A stretch of DNA of 64,000 nt, from the NCBI RefSeq assembly GCF_026153205.1, contig NZ_JAPFBW010000017.1, positions 62,001 to 126,000 on the forward strand, read 5' to 3'. The stretch is from Aquabacterium sp. A7-Y (GTDB taxonomy: Bacteria; Pseudomonadota; Gammaproteobacteria; Burkholderiales; Burkholderiaceae_C). The translations under genes and the position numbers were made by a program. Shown piece after piece: positions 51,019-60,640 of this stretch (position 1 is the stretch's first letter; each line of letters starts with the position of its first letter). The notes under the pieces were generated by a model. That model did no database searches and had not been told where the DNA came from. It worked only from the letters and a program-made list of their open reading frames with translations.

Positions 51019-53616
51019 ATGATGAACACCGCCAACCGCAAACCTCTTCCGGGCACCCGGCTCGACTACTTCGATGCACGTGCCGCCGTCGACGCCATCA
51101 CGCCGGGCGCCTACGACAAGCTGCCCTACACCTCGCGCGTGCTGGCGGAGAACCTGGTGCGCCGCTGCGATCCGGCGACCCTGGCCGATTCGCTGAAGCA
51201 GCTGATCGAGCGCAAGCGCGATCTCGACTTCCCGTGGTTCCCGGCCCGGGTGGTGTGCCATGACATCCTCGGCCAGACCGCGCTGGTCGACCTCGCCGGG
51301 CTGCGGGACGCGATCGCCGCCCAGGGCGGCGACCCGTCTCTGGTCAATCCGGTGGTGCCGACGCAGCTGGTGGTGGACCACTCGCTGGCGGTGGAGTGCG
51401 GTGGCTTCGATCCGGAGGCATTCGCCAAGAACCGCGCCATCGAAGACCGCCGCAACGAGGACCGCTTCCATTTCATCAACTGGACCAAAAAGGCGTTCAA
51501 GAACGTCGACGTGATCCCGCCGGGCAACGGCATCCTCCACCAGATCAACCTCGAGCGCATGTCGCCGGTCGTGCAGGTGAAGGACGGTGTGGCCTTCCCG
51601 GACACCCTGGTCGGCACCGACTCCCACACGCCGATGGTCGACGCGCTGGGCGTGATCGCGATCGGCGTGGGCGGTCTCGAAGCCGAAACCGTGATGCTGG
51701 GCCGTGCCTCCTGGATGCGACTGCCGGACATCGTCGGTGTGGAGCTCTCCGGCAGGCCGGGGCCGGGCATCACCGCCACCGACGTCGTGCTGGCGCTGAC
51801 CGAGTTCCTGCGCAAGGAAAAGGTCGTGTCCGCCTACCTTGAGTTCTACGGCGAGGGCGCGTCGGCCCTGACCTTGGGGGACCGGGCCACCATCTCCAAC
51901 ATGGCGCCGGAGTTCGGCGCGACCGCGGCGATGTTCTACATCGACGAGCAGACTATCAACTACCTGAAGCTCACGGGCCGCGACGACAGCCTGGTCCAGC
52001 TGGTGGAGACCTATGCCAAGGTCACCGGCCTCTGGGCCGACAGCCTGAAGCAGGCCGAGTACGAGCGTGTGCTCCGGTTCGACCTGTCCACGGTGGTGCG
52101 CAATCTGGCCGGTCCGTCCAATCCGCACAAGCGGGTGCCGACCTCGGAGCTGGCTGCACGCGGCATCGCCGGCAAGGTCGAGAACGAGCCGGGCCGGATG
52201 CCGGACGGCGCCGTCATCATCGCGGCGATCACGAGCTGCACCAACACCAACAACCCGCGCAACATGATCGCCGCCGGCTTGCTGGCCCGCAACGCGAACA
52301 AGCTGGGCCTGAGCCGCAAGCCCTGGGTCAAGAGTTCGCTGGCGCCGGGGTCGAAGGCCGTCGCGCTGTACCTCGATGAAGCCGGGCTGATGCCGGAGCT
52401 GGAACGGCTCGGCTTCGGCGTCGTGGCGTTCGCCTGCACCACCTGCAATGGCATGTCCGGCGCCCTGGACCCCGTGATCCAGAAGGAAATCGTGGATCGC
52501 GACCTGTACGCCACGGCCGTGCTGTCCGGCAACCGCAATTTCGACGGCCGGATCCACCCGTACGCCAAGCAGGCCTTCCTGGCCTCGCCGCCGCTGGTGG
52601 TCGCCTACGCCATCGCCGGCACCATCCGCTTCGACATCGAGAAGGACGTGCTGGGCAGCGATGCAAGCGGGAATCCCGTCCGGCTGAAGGACATCTGGCC
52701 GTCGGACGAGGAGATCGACGCCCTGGTCGCCTCGAGCGTGAAGCCGGAGCAGTTCCGCCAGGTCTACGATCCGATGTTCAAGCTCAGCGTCGAGAGTGGC
52801 GACACCTTGAGTCCGCTCTACGACTGGCGGCCGCAAAGCACCTACATCCGCCGGCCGCCGTACTGGGAAGGCGCGCTGGCGGGCGCGCGCACGCTCAAGG
52901 GCATGCGCCCGCTCGCGGTGCTCGGAGACAACATCACCACCGATCACCTGTCGCCCTCGAACGCCATCCTGCCGGACAGCGCGGCTGGCGAGTACCTGGC
53001 GAAGATGGGCCTGCCGGAGGAGGACTTCAACTCCTACGCCACCCACCGCGGCGATCACCTCACCGCGCAGCGCGCCACCTTTGCCAATCCCACCTTGAAA
53101 AACGAGATGGTGCTGGAGAACGGCCAGGTGGTGGCCGGTTCGCTCGCGCGCATCGAGCCCGAAGGCCGGGTCACCCGGATGTGGGAGGCGATCGAGACCT
53201 ATATGGAGCGCAAGCAGCCGCTGATCGTGATCGCCGGTGCCGACTACGGTCAGGGCTCCTCGCGCGACTGGGCCGCCAAGGGGGTGCGGCTCGCCGGTGT
53301 GGAAGCCATCGTCGCCGAGGGCTTCGAGCGCATCCACCGCACCAACCTGGTCGGCATGGGGGTGCTGCCGCTGGAGTTCAAGCCGGGCGTGAACCGCTTG
53401 ACGCTGGGCATCGACGGCACCGAGACCTTCGACGTGATCGGCACGCGCAAGCCGCGTACCGATCTCACGCTGGTGATCCACCGCAGGAACGGCGACCGCG
53501 TCGACGTGCCGGTGACTTGCCGGCTGGATACCGCCGAAGAAGTATCGATCTACGAGGCCGGCGGGGTGCTGCAGCGTTTCGCGCAGGACTTCCTCGAATC
53601 GTCGAAGGCCGCGTAA
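51019..53616 (+). CDS. acnD: Fe/S-dependent 2-methylisocitrate dehydratase
   Basis: Aconitase-family enzyme that dehydrates 2-methylcitrate; in this AcnD form the product needs isomerisation by PrpF. The 865-residue protein has the 4Fe-4S ligands in AAITSCTNTNNP (near 404) and ACTTCNGMSG (near 472), the aconitase DNVT-type element seen here as GDNITTDHLSPS, and the C-terminal swivel motif YGQGSSRDWAAKG. The ATG at 51019 is followed by a second ATG; an upstream frame start at 50989 is less likely. The gene replaces prpD, which is the common arrangement in betaproteobacteria. Confidence 0.93.
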   Translation: MMNTANRKPLPGTRLDYFDARAAVDAITPGAYDKLPYTSRVLAENLVRRCDPATLADSLKQLIERKRDLDFPWFPARVVCHDILGQTALVDLAGLRDAIAAQGGDPSLVNPVVPTQLVVDHSLAVECGGFDPEAFAKNRAIEDRRNEDRFHFINWTKKAFKNVDVIPPGNGILHQINLERMSPVVQVKDGVAFPDTLVGTDSHTPMVDALGVIAIGVGGLEAETVMLGRASWMRLPDIVGVELSGRPGPGITATDVVLALTEFLRKEKVVSAYLEFYGEGASALTLGDRATISNMAPEFGATAAMFYIDEQTINYLKLTGRDDSLVQLVETYAKVTGLWADSLKQAEYERVLRFDLSTVVRNLAGPSNPHKRVPTSELAARGIAGKVENEPGRMPDGAVIIAAITSCTNTNNPRNMIAAGLLARNANKLGLSRKPWVKSSLAPGSKAVALYLDEAGLMPELERLGFGVVAFACTTCNGMSGALDPVIQKEIVDRDLYATAVLSGNRNFDGRIHPYAKQAFLASPPLVVAYAIAGTIRFDIEKDVLGSDASGNPVRLKDIWPSDEEIDALVASSVKPEQFRQVYDPMFKLSVESGDTLSPLYDWRPQSTYIRRPPYWEGALAGARTLKGMRPLAVLGDNITTDHLSPSNAILPDSAAGEYLAKMGLPEEDFNSYATHRGDHLTAQRATFANPTLKNEMVLENGQVVAGSLARIEPEGRVTRMWEAIETYMERKQPLIVIAGADYGQGSSRDWAAKGVRLAGVEAIVAEGFERIHRTNLVGMGVLPLEFKPGVNRLTLGIDGTETFDVIGTRKPRTDLTLVIHRRNGDRVDVPVTCRLDTAEEVSIYEAGGVLQRFAQDFLESSKAA

Positions 53617-53633
53617 CGTCAAGGACCTGATCC

Positions 53634-54824
53634 ATGGCTTTTCTTCCCCAGATCAAGATCCCCGCCACCTACATGCGGGGCGGCACCAGCAAGGGCGTGT
53701 TTTTCCGCTTGCAGGATCTGCCCGAACGCGCACAGGTGCCGGGCCCGGCGCGCGACGCGCTGTTGCTGCGTGTCATCGGCAGCCCGGACCCTTACGGCAA
53801 GCAAATCGACGGCATGGGCGGGGCGACGTCGAGCACCAGCAAGACCGTCATCCTGTCGAGAAGCGCGAAGCCGGACCACGACGTCGACTACCTGTTCGGC
53901 CAGGTGGCGATCGAGCAGGCGTTCGTCGACTGGAGCGGCAATTGCGGCAATCTTTCGGCGGCCGTCGGCTCGTTCGCGATCAGCAGCGGCCTGGTCGATG
54001 CCAGCCGCATCCCGAAAGACGGCGTGGCGACGGTGCGCATCTGGCAGGCCAACATCGGCAAGACCATCATCGCGCACGTGCCGATCACCGGCGGTGCGGT
54101 GCAGGAAACCGGCGACTTCGAGCTCGACGGCGTGACCTTTCCCGCTGCCGAAGTGCAGCTTGAGTTCATGGACCCGGCTGCTGAGGACAAGGGGGCGGGC
54201 GGCGCGATGTTTCCGACCGGCCAGCTTGTCGATGAGCTCGAGGTGCCAGGTGTCGGTAGGCTGCAAGCCACCCTGATCAATGCCGGCATCCCGACGATCT
54301 TCGTCAACGCCGAAGCCATCGGCTACACCGGCTGCGAGCTGCAGGAGGCGATCAACGGCGATCCCGAGGCGCTGGCCCTGTTCGAGGCGATCCGGGCTCA
54401 CGGCGCGGTGCGCATGGGCCTGATCCGGCATGTGGATGAAGCCGCCCAGCGCCAGCACACGCCGAAGGTCGCCTTCGTCGCCAAGCCGGCGGACTATGTC
54501 GCCTCCAGCGGCAGGCGGGTGGCCGCCGCCGAGGTCGACTTGCTGGTGCGCGCGCTCTCGATGGGCAAGCTGCACCACGCGATGATGGGCACCGCCGCGG
54601 TCGCCATCGGCACGGCCGCTGCGATTCCCGGCACGCTGGTGAATCTCGCTGCGGGCGGGGGTGCACGCGAGGCGGTGCGTTTCGGACATCCTTCCGGCAC
54701 CCTGCGGGTGGGCGCGCAAGCCCGCCAGGTCGGCGGTGAATGGACGGTGACCAAGGCCATCATGAGCCGCAGCGCGCGCGTGCTGATGGAAGGCTGGGTG
54801 CGCGTGCCCGGCGACGCTTTCTGA
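53634..54824 (+). CDS. prpF: 2-Methylaconitate cis-trans isomerase
   Basis: PrpF isomerises 2-methylaconitate formed by AcnD to the cis form used for methylisocitrate production. The 396-residue protein has the diaminopimelate-epimerase-like fold; visible family blocks include YMRGGTSKGVFF at the N terminus, DPYGKQIDGMGGATSSTSK, WSGNCGNLSAAVGSFA and the C-terminal RFGHPSGTLRVGA. These are characteristic of PrpF and close relatives. It is 18 bases after acnD and is the last gene of the operon; the downstream M20 amidohydrolase is 295 bases on and is probably separate. Confidence 0.93.
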   Translation: MAFLPQIKIPATYMRGGTSKGVFFRLQDLPERAQVPGPARDALLLRVIGSPDPYGKQIDGMGGATSSTSKTVILSRSAKPDHDVDYLFGQVAIEQAFVDWSGNCGNLSAAVGSFAISSGLVDASRIPKDGVATVRIWQANIGKTIIAHVPITGGAVQETGDFELDGVTFPAAEVQLEFMDPAAEDKGAGGAMFPTGQLVDELEVPGVGRLQATLINAGIPTIFVNAEAIGYTGCELQEAINGDPEALALFEAIRAHGAVRMGLIRHVDEAAQRQHTPKVAFVAKPADYVASSGRRVAAAEVDLLVRALSMGKLHHAMMGTAAVAIGTAAAIPGTLVNLAAGGGAREAVRFGHPSGTLRVGAQARQVGGEWTVTKAIMSRSARVLMEGWVRVPGDAF

Positions 54825-55119
54825 GCCAGCCTGCACCGGGCCGCAACCACGCCGCAAGGGGTATCCCGGGAGCGCCCGGGAAAGCCTCGCCGCTTGAACA
54901 ACCTGCAGAAATTTGCAGCTGCACATGAAGGAGAACCCGTGCAGTCTGCTGTGCCTGTGAATATTGCAGGCGATGGCGCGGGGCGCCGGCGGGCGCGGGC
55001 CGAGGGGCGAATCTGAGGGCAGCGGTCTGTGAATGCCCTGGTCGTAGACGTCATGAAGACGGGCCCTGCCGCATCGATGCGATATCCGTTTTTATCCATC
55101 TCCGTCGAGGATGCGGGCC

Positions 55120-56337
55120 ATGCAAATCATTGAAAGCCTCAGGACTCATGCCGAGGAAAACATACGCCTGAGGCGCGACATCCACGCCCACCCGGAGCTG
55201 GGATTCGAAGAGCACCGCACTGCGGACATCGTCGCCCGGCGCCTCGAAAGCTGGGGCGTCGAAGTCCATCGCGGGGTGGGTGGCACGGGGGTGGTCGGCG
55301 TCATCCGCAAGGGGCGGTCTCAGCGTGGCGTTGCGCTGCGCGCCGACATGGATGCGCTGCCGGTCCAAGAGCTGAACCGGTTTGCCCACGCCAGCCAGTC
55401 CGCCGGCAGGATGCACGCTTGCGGACATGACGGTCACACCACCACGCTGCTGAGCGCCGCGCGGGTGCTGGCGGAAGAAGCGCAGTTCGACGGCCAGGTG
55501 GTGCTGGTGTTTCAGCCGGCCGAGGAGACCAGCGGCGGTGCCCGGGCGATGATCCGGGACGGCCTGTTTGAAAGATTTCCGGTGGATGCGATCTTCGGCT
55601 TTCACAACATGGTCAACCTGCCGATCGGTCATTTCGCCTTTCGTTTCGGCACCGGCGCCGCACTGACCAACTTCAAGGTGACCGTCGAGGGCAGGAGCGC
55701 ACACGCCGCCATGCCGCACCTGGGGCTCGATCCTGTCCCGGCTGCCTGCCAGATGGTCCAGGCCTTCCAGACCGTCATCACTCGCAACATGCGTCCGGTC
55801 GACCCGGGCGTCATCTCGGTGACGATGATCCATGCAGGGGAGACGACCAATGTCCTGCCGTCGAGCTGCGTCCTGCAGGGCACGGTGCGTTGTGTGGGGG
55901 ACGACGTGTTGGACAGGGTCAAGCAACGGATGGCGGTGATCGTCCAGAACACCACGGCGGCGTTCGAGCTGAGCGGGAGTGTCGAGTGGAGCGGCTACTG
56001 CCCTTCGGTGGACAACCACGCCGAGGAAACCGAGTTCGTGCGGCGCTTGATGACCGATCTGGCGGGGCCCGAGAACGTCCATCTGCGTGAACTCAGCCTG
56101 GGCGGCGAGGATTTCGGTTATTACCTCAAGCTCAAGCCCGGCTCCTACTTCTGGATCGGCAATGGGGCGGGCCAGGGCGCCGAAGACCACCGCCTGGAAG
56201 GTCACGGGCCCGGTCCCTGCACCTTGCACAGCGCTTCTTACGACTTCAACGATGCGCTGATTCCGGTCGGCGCCACGTTCTGGGTCCGGCTCGTGGAGCG
56301 GTGGCTCCCGGCGGGGGAGCCGATCCGTGCGGATTGA
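55120..56337 (+). CDS. M20 family amidohydrolase, HipO-like
   Basis: Metal-dependent amidohydrolase/carboxypeptidase of 405 residues, of the hippurate hydrolase and N-acyl amino acid hydrolase group. RRDIHAHPELGFEE is the typical N terminus, HACGHDGHT carries metal ligands, FQPAEETSGGARAM the catalytic Glu pair, and GGEDFGYYL a further ligand at the C-terminal end; the dimerisation domain is intact (GRSAHAAMPHLG). ATG 55120 has GAGG eight bases upstream and is preferred to ATG 55111. The substrate is an N-acyl amino acid of unknown type. Convergent with a LysR gene. Confidence 0.88.
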   Translation: MQIIESLRTHAEENIRLRRDIHAHPELGFEEHRTADIVARRLESWGVEVHRGVGGTGVVGVIRKGRSQRGVALRADMDALPVQELNRFAHASQSAGRMHACGHDGHTTTLLSAARVLAEEAQFDGQVVLVFQPAEETSGGARAMIRDGLFERFPVDAIFGFHNMVNLPIGHFAFRFGTGAALTNFKVTVEGRSAHAAMPHLGLDPVPAACQMVQAFQTVITRNMRPVDPGVISVTMIHAGETTNVLPSSCVLQGTVRCVGDDVLDRVKQRMAVIVQNTTAAFELSGSVEWSGYCPSVDNHAEETEFVRRLMTDLAGPENVHLRELSLGGEDFGYYLKLKPGSYFWIGNGAGQGAEDHRLEGHGPGPCTLHSASYDFNDALIPVGATFWVRLVERWLPAGEPIRAD

Positions 56338-56399
56338 TCTGCAACCGCCCTGCGTTCAGCCTTCGTCCACACCTCTTCCGCGAACTTCCAACCCCAGGC

Positions 56400-57308
56400 T
56401 CAGCCGCTCGTCGTGATGCGGGCCGCGGTCTGGCGCAACCAACGGTGCGCCGGATCGATGTCGCGTCGGGGATGCCAGATCTGCTGGAACTCGAAGGCTT
56501 CGATGGAGAAGGGCGGTTCGAAGACCCGCAGGCGTGAATCCTGACCGACCGTCGCCAGGCTGCGTCTGGCAACGGTCAGGATGAGATCGGTTCCTGCGAT
56601 CACGTCATTGGCCACTCCCCAGTGCGGCAACACGATGCTGATGCGGCGTTGCAGTCCCAGTTCGGCCAGGGTGCGGTCGATCTCGCTGTCCGCACCGGCA
56701 CGAGCAGCGACGAGCGCATGCGGCCGCGCGAGCCAGGCCTCCAGGTCCAGCAGCCCGGCTTGCGGCAGGCTGGCGGCGTCCGCCAAGCACGCGAAACACT
56801 CGCTGAACAAGGTCTGCCGGCACAGCTCTTGTAAGGGGGACGGGAAAACCCCGAATGCCAAGTCGATCTCGCCATCGATCACTCCCGTCGCCATGGCCTC
56901 ACGGCTGGCCTGGGTGACGACCAGGTCGATGCCGGGCGCCTTGGCACGCACTTCCCGGATCAACCCGGGCAGGACCACGCGGGCGCCATAGTCGGACATC
57001 GCCAGGCGGAGGGTCCGTTCGGTGCGCATGGGCTCGAATGCGGGCGGATCGAGCAAGGCCGCCAACTGGTTGAGCGCATCGGTCAGGGGTTGCTCGAGCT
57101 CCCGGGCCCGGGCGGTCGGTTCCAGCCTGCCCGATCGACGTACCAGCAAAGGGTCGTCGAAGATGTCGCGCAAGTGGGCCAGTGCATGACTGACCGCTGG
57201 CTGGCTTCGATGCAGGCGCAAGGCAGCCCGCGAGATATGTTTTTCGGCCAGCAGTGCGTGGAGCGTCAGCAGAAGGTTCAGATCGATGCGACGAAGACTA
57301 TTCGTCAT
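56400..57308 (-). CDS. LysR family transcriptional regulator
   Basis: Regulator of 302 residues, start MTNSLRRIDLNLL at the beginning of the winged helix (LLTLHALLAEKHISRAALRL, then RSQPAVSHALAHLRDIFDDP). The remainder is the usual co-inducer-binding domain (RLAMSDYGARVVLPGLIREV begins its first lobe). An upstream ATG at 57479 would add 57 residues with no domain and run across the divergent neighbour's control region. It is divergent from the small DMT permease gene 82 bases away and convergent with the M20 gene; control of the permease is the simplest guess. Confidence 0.9.
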   Translation of the reverse strand: MTNSLRRIDLNLLLTLHALLAEKHISRAALRLHRSQPAVSHALAHLRDIFDDPLLVRRSGRLEPTARARELEQPLTDALNQLAALLDPPAFEPMRTERTLRLAMSDYGARVVLPGLIREVRAKAPGIDLVVTQASREAMATGVIDGEIDLAFGVFPSPLQELCRQTLFSECFACLADAASLPQAGLLDLEAWLARPHALVAARAGADSEIDRTLAELGLQRRISIVLPHWGVANDVIAGTDLILTVARRSLATVGQDSRLRVFEPPFSIEAFEFQQIWHPRRDIDPAHRWLRQTAARITTSG

Positions 57309-57390
57309 GCGAATGCCTGCCCTTTGGATTACGAATTGGAACGGGTCATCAGGATAGTAAACACTGGTGGCAAAGCAATGGGTGACGTGT

Positions 57391-57912
57391 ATGACTCCTA
57401 CCTCTTCCCTTGCCGGCATCGGCATGGCCTGCGCAGCGCTGCTCGCTGGAGCACTGGTTCCGTTCCAGGCTGGCGCCAATGCAGCCTTGGGTCGTGCGCT
57501 GGGACATCCCTTGTGGGCCGCGTTTGCCTCCTTGATGGTCAGCCTGCTGGTGGTCCTGCCCGCGCTGTGGGGGCTGCGGGCCCAGGCACCGCTGCTGGCT
57601 CAGGCGGCGCAGATGCCACTCTGGAGCTGGCTGGGCGGCGTCGCCGGAGTCATCTACATCACCGCCGCCTTGGTGCTGACACCGCGCCTTGGCGCCTCGG
57701 GCTTCATCGTCTGCGTGATTGCCGGCCAGGTACTGGCCTCGTTGCTGATCGACCACCATGGGCTGATGGGGCTGACGCCCAAGCCGGCCACATGGTCTCG
57801 GGTGGCGGGTGTGCTGCTGATCGTCGTCGGCATGTGGGTGGTGCAGTCGGCGACACCTGCGCAGCCGGTGGCGGGTGACGGGGCCTCGGCTGCCAACCCG
57901 GACCGGACGTGA
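57391..57912 (+). CDS. DMT family transporter, YdcZ-like
   Basis: Inner-membrane protein of 173 residues with five hydrophobic helices, matching single-domain YdcZ (DUF606) members of the drug/metabolite transporter superfamily. Landmarks are PFQAGANAALGRALGHPLWA and GGVAGVIYITAALVLTPRLG, which is the repeat-like core of the family, and GQVLASLLIDHHG. The ATG at 57391 starts close to the first helix; GTG 57367 would add eight residues. Family members usually number about 140-150 residues, so a C-terminal tail of ~20 residues is extra. Divergent from a LysR gene that probably regulates it. Confidence 0.85.
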   Translation: MTPTSSLAGIGMACAALLAGALVPFQAGANAALGRALGHPLWAAFASLMVSLLVVLPALWGLRAQAPLLAQAAQMPLWSWLGGVAGVIYITAALVLTPRLGASGFIVCVIAGQVLASLLIDHHGLMGLTPKPATWSRVAGVLLIVVGMWVVQSATPAQPVAGDGASAANPDRT

Positions 57913-58387
57913 GCAGGGGTTGGTCTTGACGCGACGTCCCGTTCGACCCGCTCTGTGTCGCTTGCCATCCTCTTGGCCACGGTCGGTAGCACTCGGCCGC
58001 GTAATTGCAGCATATCGAAGATAAATAATTCGCTACTTCAATATTTGCGACGCGTTTGCCGGCGGCGCTCCAGGGACACAGCGAAGCACAGGTTCCGACC
58101 CTTCAAAGCGAGACAGTTGTTTCGATGATTGAGCTCGTGGGGCAGCGGCGCCGTGAGGCAACCGATGCCGCCGCCACGCGAGTACGTTGGAACGGTCAGC
58201 ATGAAGCGCACGTTCTCTTACGGGCGGTAGCAGCATCCCGGACCTCGCGCACGGTACGGTCGCAGTGCCTTGCGACGCGCCATTGGCCGTCCGGTCCTCG
58301 ACCGCGCTCTCGCATCGCGTGCCCCGCGTGCTTGCCGTCGACACGGCTGCGCGCCACCCACCCGCCTCAAGAAAAGGAAGACAACCG
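57913..58387. other. Intergenic region with an AT-rich block
   Basis: 475 bases between the DMT permease and the DUF1906 gene with no recognisable gene. A notably AT-rich stretch (about 58005-58050, including GATAAATAATTCGC) stands out from the GC-rich surroundings and may be a promoter or a regulator-binding area, or a trace of inserted DNA. AAGGAAG near 58376 is the ribosome binding site for the next gene. Confidence 0.4.
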
Positions 58388-59212
58388 ATGCGATCGATCC
58401 GGAGTTCCCGTTCCGCGCTTGCCGCCGCGCTGTTGCTGTGCGGCAGCGCGGCTTACGCCGTGCCGGCCGGCAACGGCATCATGCAGGGCAAGGGCTTCGA
58501 TGCCTGCACCGCGCCCTCGATCTCGACGATGCAGAAGTGGTGGACGAACACGCCGTGGTCGTGGATCGGCATCTACATCGGCGGCAGCGTGCGCGCCTGC
58601 TCGCAGCCCAACCTGACGGCCAACTGGATGAACAAGACCTATGCGCAGGGCTGGCGCTACGAGCTGATCTGGGTCGGGCCTCAGGCACCGTGCACGAGCT
58701 ACCGGCACCGCATCAGCTACAACAAGACCACGGCTTACCAGCAGGGCAAGGCCGAGGCGATCAGCGCCTACAAAGCGCTCCAGGCGCTGGGCTTCGGCAC
58801 CGCGAAGGGCACGCCCGTTACCTACGACATGGAGGCCTACCCGAACAACAGCAGCTGCCGCGCGGCCGTCAAGTCCTTCATGCAGGGCTGGGTCGACCAG
58901 CTCGCCGTGGCGCCGGCCCAGGTCGCCGGCGTCTATGGTTCGGGCTGCGGGACCTATCTCTCCGACTTCGCCACGATGGCTCGCCCGCCGAGGTTCATCA
59001 ACGCCGCCGATTGGGATCGCGACCCTTCGACCTGGCACCTGTCGTGCATCAGCGGCGGCCACTGGACCCACAACCAGCGCTTCAAGCAGTACCGGGGCGA
59101 CCACAACGAGACCTGGGGCGGCGTGACCCTGAACATCGACAGCAATTGCGCCAACGGTCCGACCGCCGCCGGCGGCCACCTGTTCCCCAACAGCTCGTGC
59201 ATCGCGCCTTGA
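58388..59212 (+). CDS. Secreted DUF1906 (Rv2525c-like) glycoside-hydrolase-like protein
   Basis: Exported protein of 274 residues: a signal peptide (about 24 residues, ending in AYAV) precedes a domain of the DUF1906 / Rv2525c-like glycoside hydrolase-like type. Family marks are GKGFDACTAPS at the mature N terminus, IGIYIGG, WVGPQ, TPVTYDMEAY (acidic residues at the barrel end) and GVYGSGCG. In Rv2525c this TIM-barrel-like fold is exported and linked to cell-envelope biology; activity is not demonstrated for most members. SD sequence AAGGAAG supports the ATG. Even-numbered Cys residues suggest disulfides. First of a run of three secreted or membrane proteins. Confidence 0.82.
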   Translation: MRSIRSSRSALAAALLLCGSAAYAVPAGNGIMQGKGFDACTAPSISTMQKWWTNTPWSWIGIYIGGSVRACSQPNLTANWMNKTYAQGWRYELIWVGPQAPCTSYRHRISYNKTTAYQQGKAEAISAYKALQALGFGTAKGTPVTYDMEAYPNNSSCRAAVKSFMQGWVDQLAVAPAQVAGVYGSGCGTYLSDFATMARPPRFINAADWDRDPSTWHLSCISGGHWTHNQRFKQYRGDHNETWGGVTLNIDSNCANGPTAAGGHLFPNSSCIAP

Positions 59213-59256
59213 GGCGCGGCTTGCCGCCACGCGCCCCGTCTTCCAGGAGTCCCTTC

Positions 59257-60219
59257 ATGAAGCATCGTTTTCCTTTCTCGGCCGACGCTCTGGCGGCCGC
59301 CGTCCTGCTGTGTACTGCGGCCTCCGGTGCCGCGCTGGCGCAGACCGGCGCCGCCCGAGTGCCTTGGCTCGACCAGCCCGCGTCCGATCCCGTCACGACC
59401 GCAGCCGCATCGCCAGTTGCCGACCGTCCTTGCTCCGCCGGCGAAATCAAGGTCAGCGCCGGCCAGCAGGGCGCATGGCGCGGCTTCGCGACGCAGGAGC
59501 TGCGCATCCGCAAGGTCGGCCCCGGCACGTGCACGCTGTCCGGGGCGCCGGCGCTTGCGCTCGTCGCGTCCGACGGCAAGCGGCAAGCGGCGCGACAGGC
59601 TGAATCCGCGGCGGCGCAGGACAGCCGGCGCATCGAAGTGTCGGAGGACCACGACGCCGTCCTCCTGGTCGGTGCGCCCGGCGCCTGCGACGCGGCCGCC
59701 GGGCCGTCGCGCCGCGTCTCGCGGCAGATCGAGCTGACGCCGCTGGGCGGCGGGGCGCTCATGGTCGACGGCGTGCACCTCGATACCGTGTGCGGGGCGG
59801 CGACTGTCCTGTACGTGGAGCAGGTGGTCGACGAGCCCCGCCGTGCCGCTCGCGTCGCGGCCGCCGCCGCGCCGGCGCAGGCGACGCTCGACGCGCTCAC
59901 TGCACGGCTGGAGGCTCCGTCGGCCGTGGCACGCGGCGGGACGCTGCGCTACGTGGTCACGCTGACGAACGAGAGCGGGTCCGCCTTGCCCCTGTCGCCC
60001 TGCCCGAGCTACCAGCAGTCCTTGTATGTCGAGGGGCGCAGCGTGGACAGCCGCTATCGGCTCAACTGCAGCGGCGCCGGCGGGCAGATCGCCCCGCATT
60101 CGAGCGTGTCTTTTGAGATGGAGGGGGCTGTGCCGGGCGACCTGGCGGGCGAGCACGTCAAGCTGAGCTGGGTGCTGCGCGACGGCCCGGCCGCCGGCAC
60201 GATCGCCGAGCTGCGCTGA
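59257..60219 (+). CDS. Secreted DUF4232-domain protein
   Basis: Exported protein of 320 residues with a signal peptide ending near GAALAQ. The region from about residue 60 (PCSAGEIKVSAGQQGAWRGF, then TQELRIRKVGPGTCTLSG and ALALVASDG) follows the DUF4232 pattern, an immunoglobulin-like domain with paired Cys known mainly from actinomycete secreted proteins. A second Ig-like unit with LRYVVTLTNESGSALPLSPC lies in the C-terminal third. No catalytic motif is seen. It follows the DUF1906 gene by 44 bases and probably shares its transcript. The function is unknown. Confidence 0.7.
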   Translation: MKHRFPFSADALAAAVLLCTAASGAALAQTGAARVPWLDQPASDPVTTAAASPVADRPCSAGEIKVSAGQQGAWRGFATQELRIRKVGPGTCTLSGAPALALVASDGKRQAARQAESAAAQDSRRIEVSEDHDAVLLVGAPGACDAAAGPSRRVSRQIELTPLGGGALMVDGVHLDTVCGAATVLYVEQVVDEPRRAARVAAAAAPAQATLDALTARLEAPSAVARGGTLRYVVTLTNESGSALPLSPCPSYQQSLYVEGRSVDSRYRLNCSGAGGQIAPHSSVSFEMEGAVPGDLAGEHVKLSWVLRDGPAAGTIAELR

Positions 60220-60301
60220 CGCTTGGGCGCACCGATTGCTGGACTGCAATGCCCGCCCGGCGCTCCGCGCCGGGGTGACTCTTCAACCGATCTGGACTCC
60301 T

Positions 60302-60640
60302 ATGAACCTGAAGACCTTGGCATTGCTGCTCACAGCAGGTGCGGCCGCCGGCGCCGCCTACAGCGCCGCGGCGCGCTACCGGCGCGCTTCGATGGGGACA
60401 CTGCGTTCCGGGCTCCCGGCCGAGGGAGGTGGCGCCGCGTTCGGAGACGACACGGCCTCACTCGGCGCCGAGTCGATCAACCCCGCGGAGCGGCTGCAGG
60501 AACGCGGCGTCGGCCGCTCGGTCGGCGGCACCGCGGCGCCCGGTGGGGGAGTGCCCAGCGACGAGCTGTTCTCTTCCTCGTCGGCGCGGGGTCCCGAACC
60601 CATCGCACCCGGCTTGCCCGACTTCACCCGTGGCGCCTGA
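60302..60640 (+). CDS. Small single-pass membrane protein
   Basis: 112-residue product starting MNLKTLALLL, with one N-terminal hydrophobic helix (LALLLTAGAAAGAAYSAAAR) and a hydrophilic Gly/Ser/Pro-rich tail (GTAAPGGGVPSDELFSSSSA). No family is recognised. The hydrophobic segment may be a membrane anchor or a signal peptide, with the tail outside. The following SGNH-like gene overlaps its 3' end, which argues for a common operon. Confidence rests on position, coding bias and the clean start; the product could still be a spurious frame. Confidence 0.5.
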   Translation: MNLKTLALLLTAGAAAGAAYSAAARYRRASMGTLRSGLPAEGGGAAFGDDTASLGAESINPAERLQERGVGRSVGGTAAPGGGVPSDELFSSSSARGPEPIAPGLPDFTRGA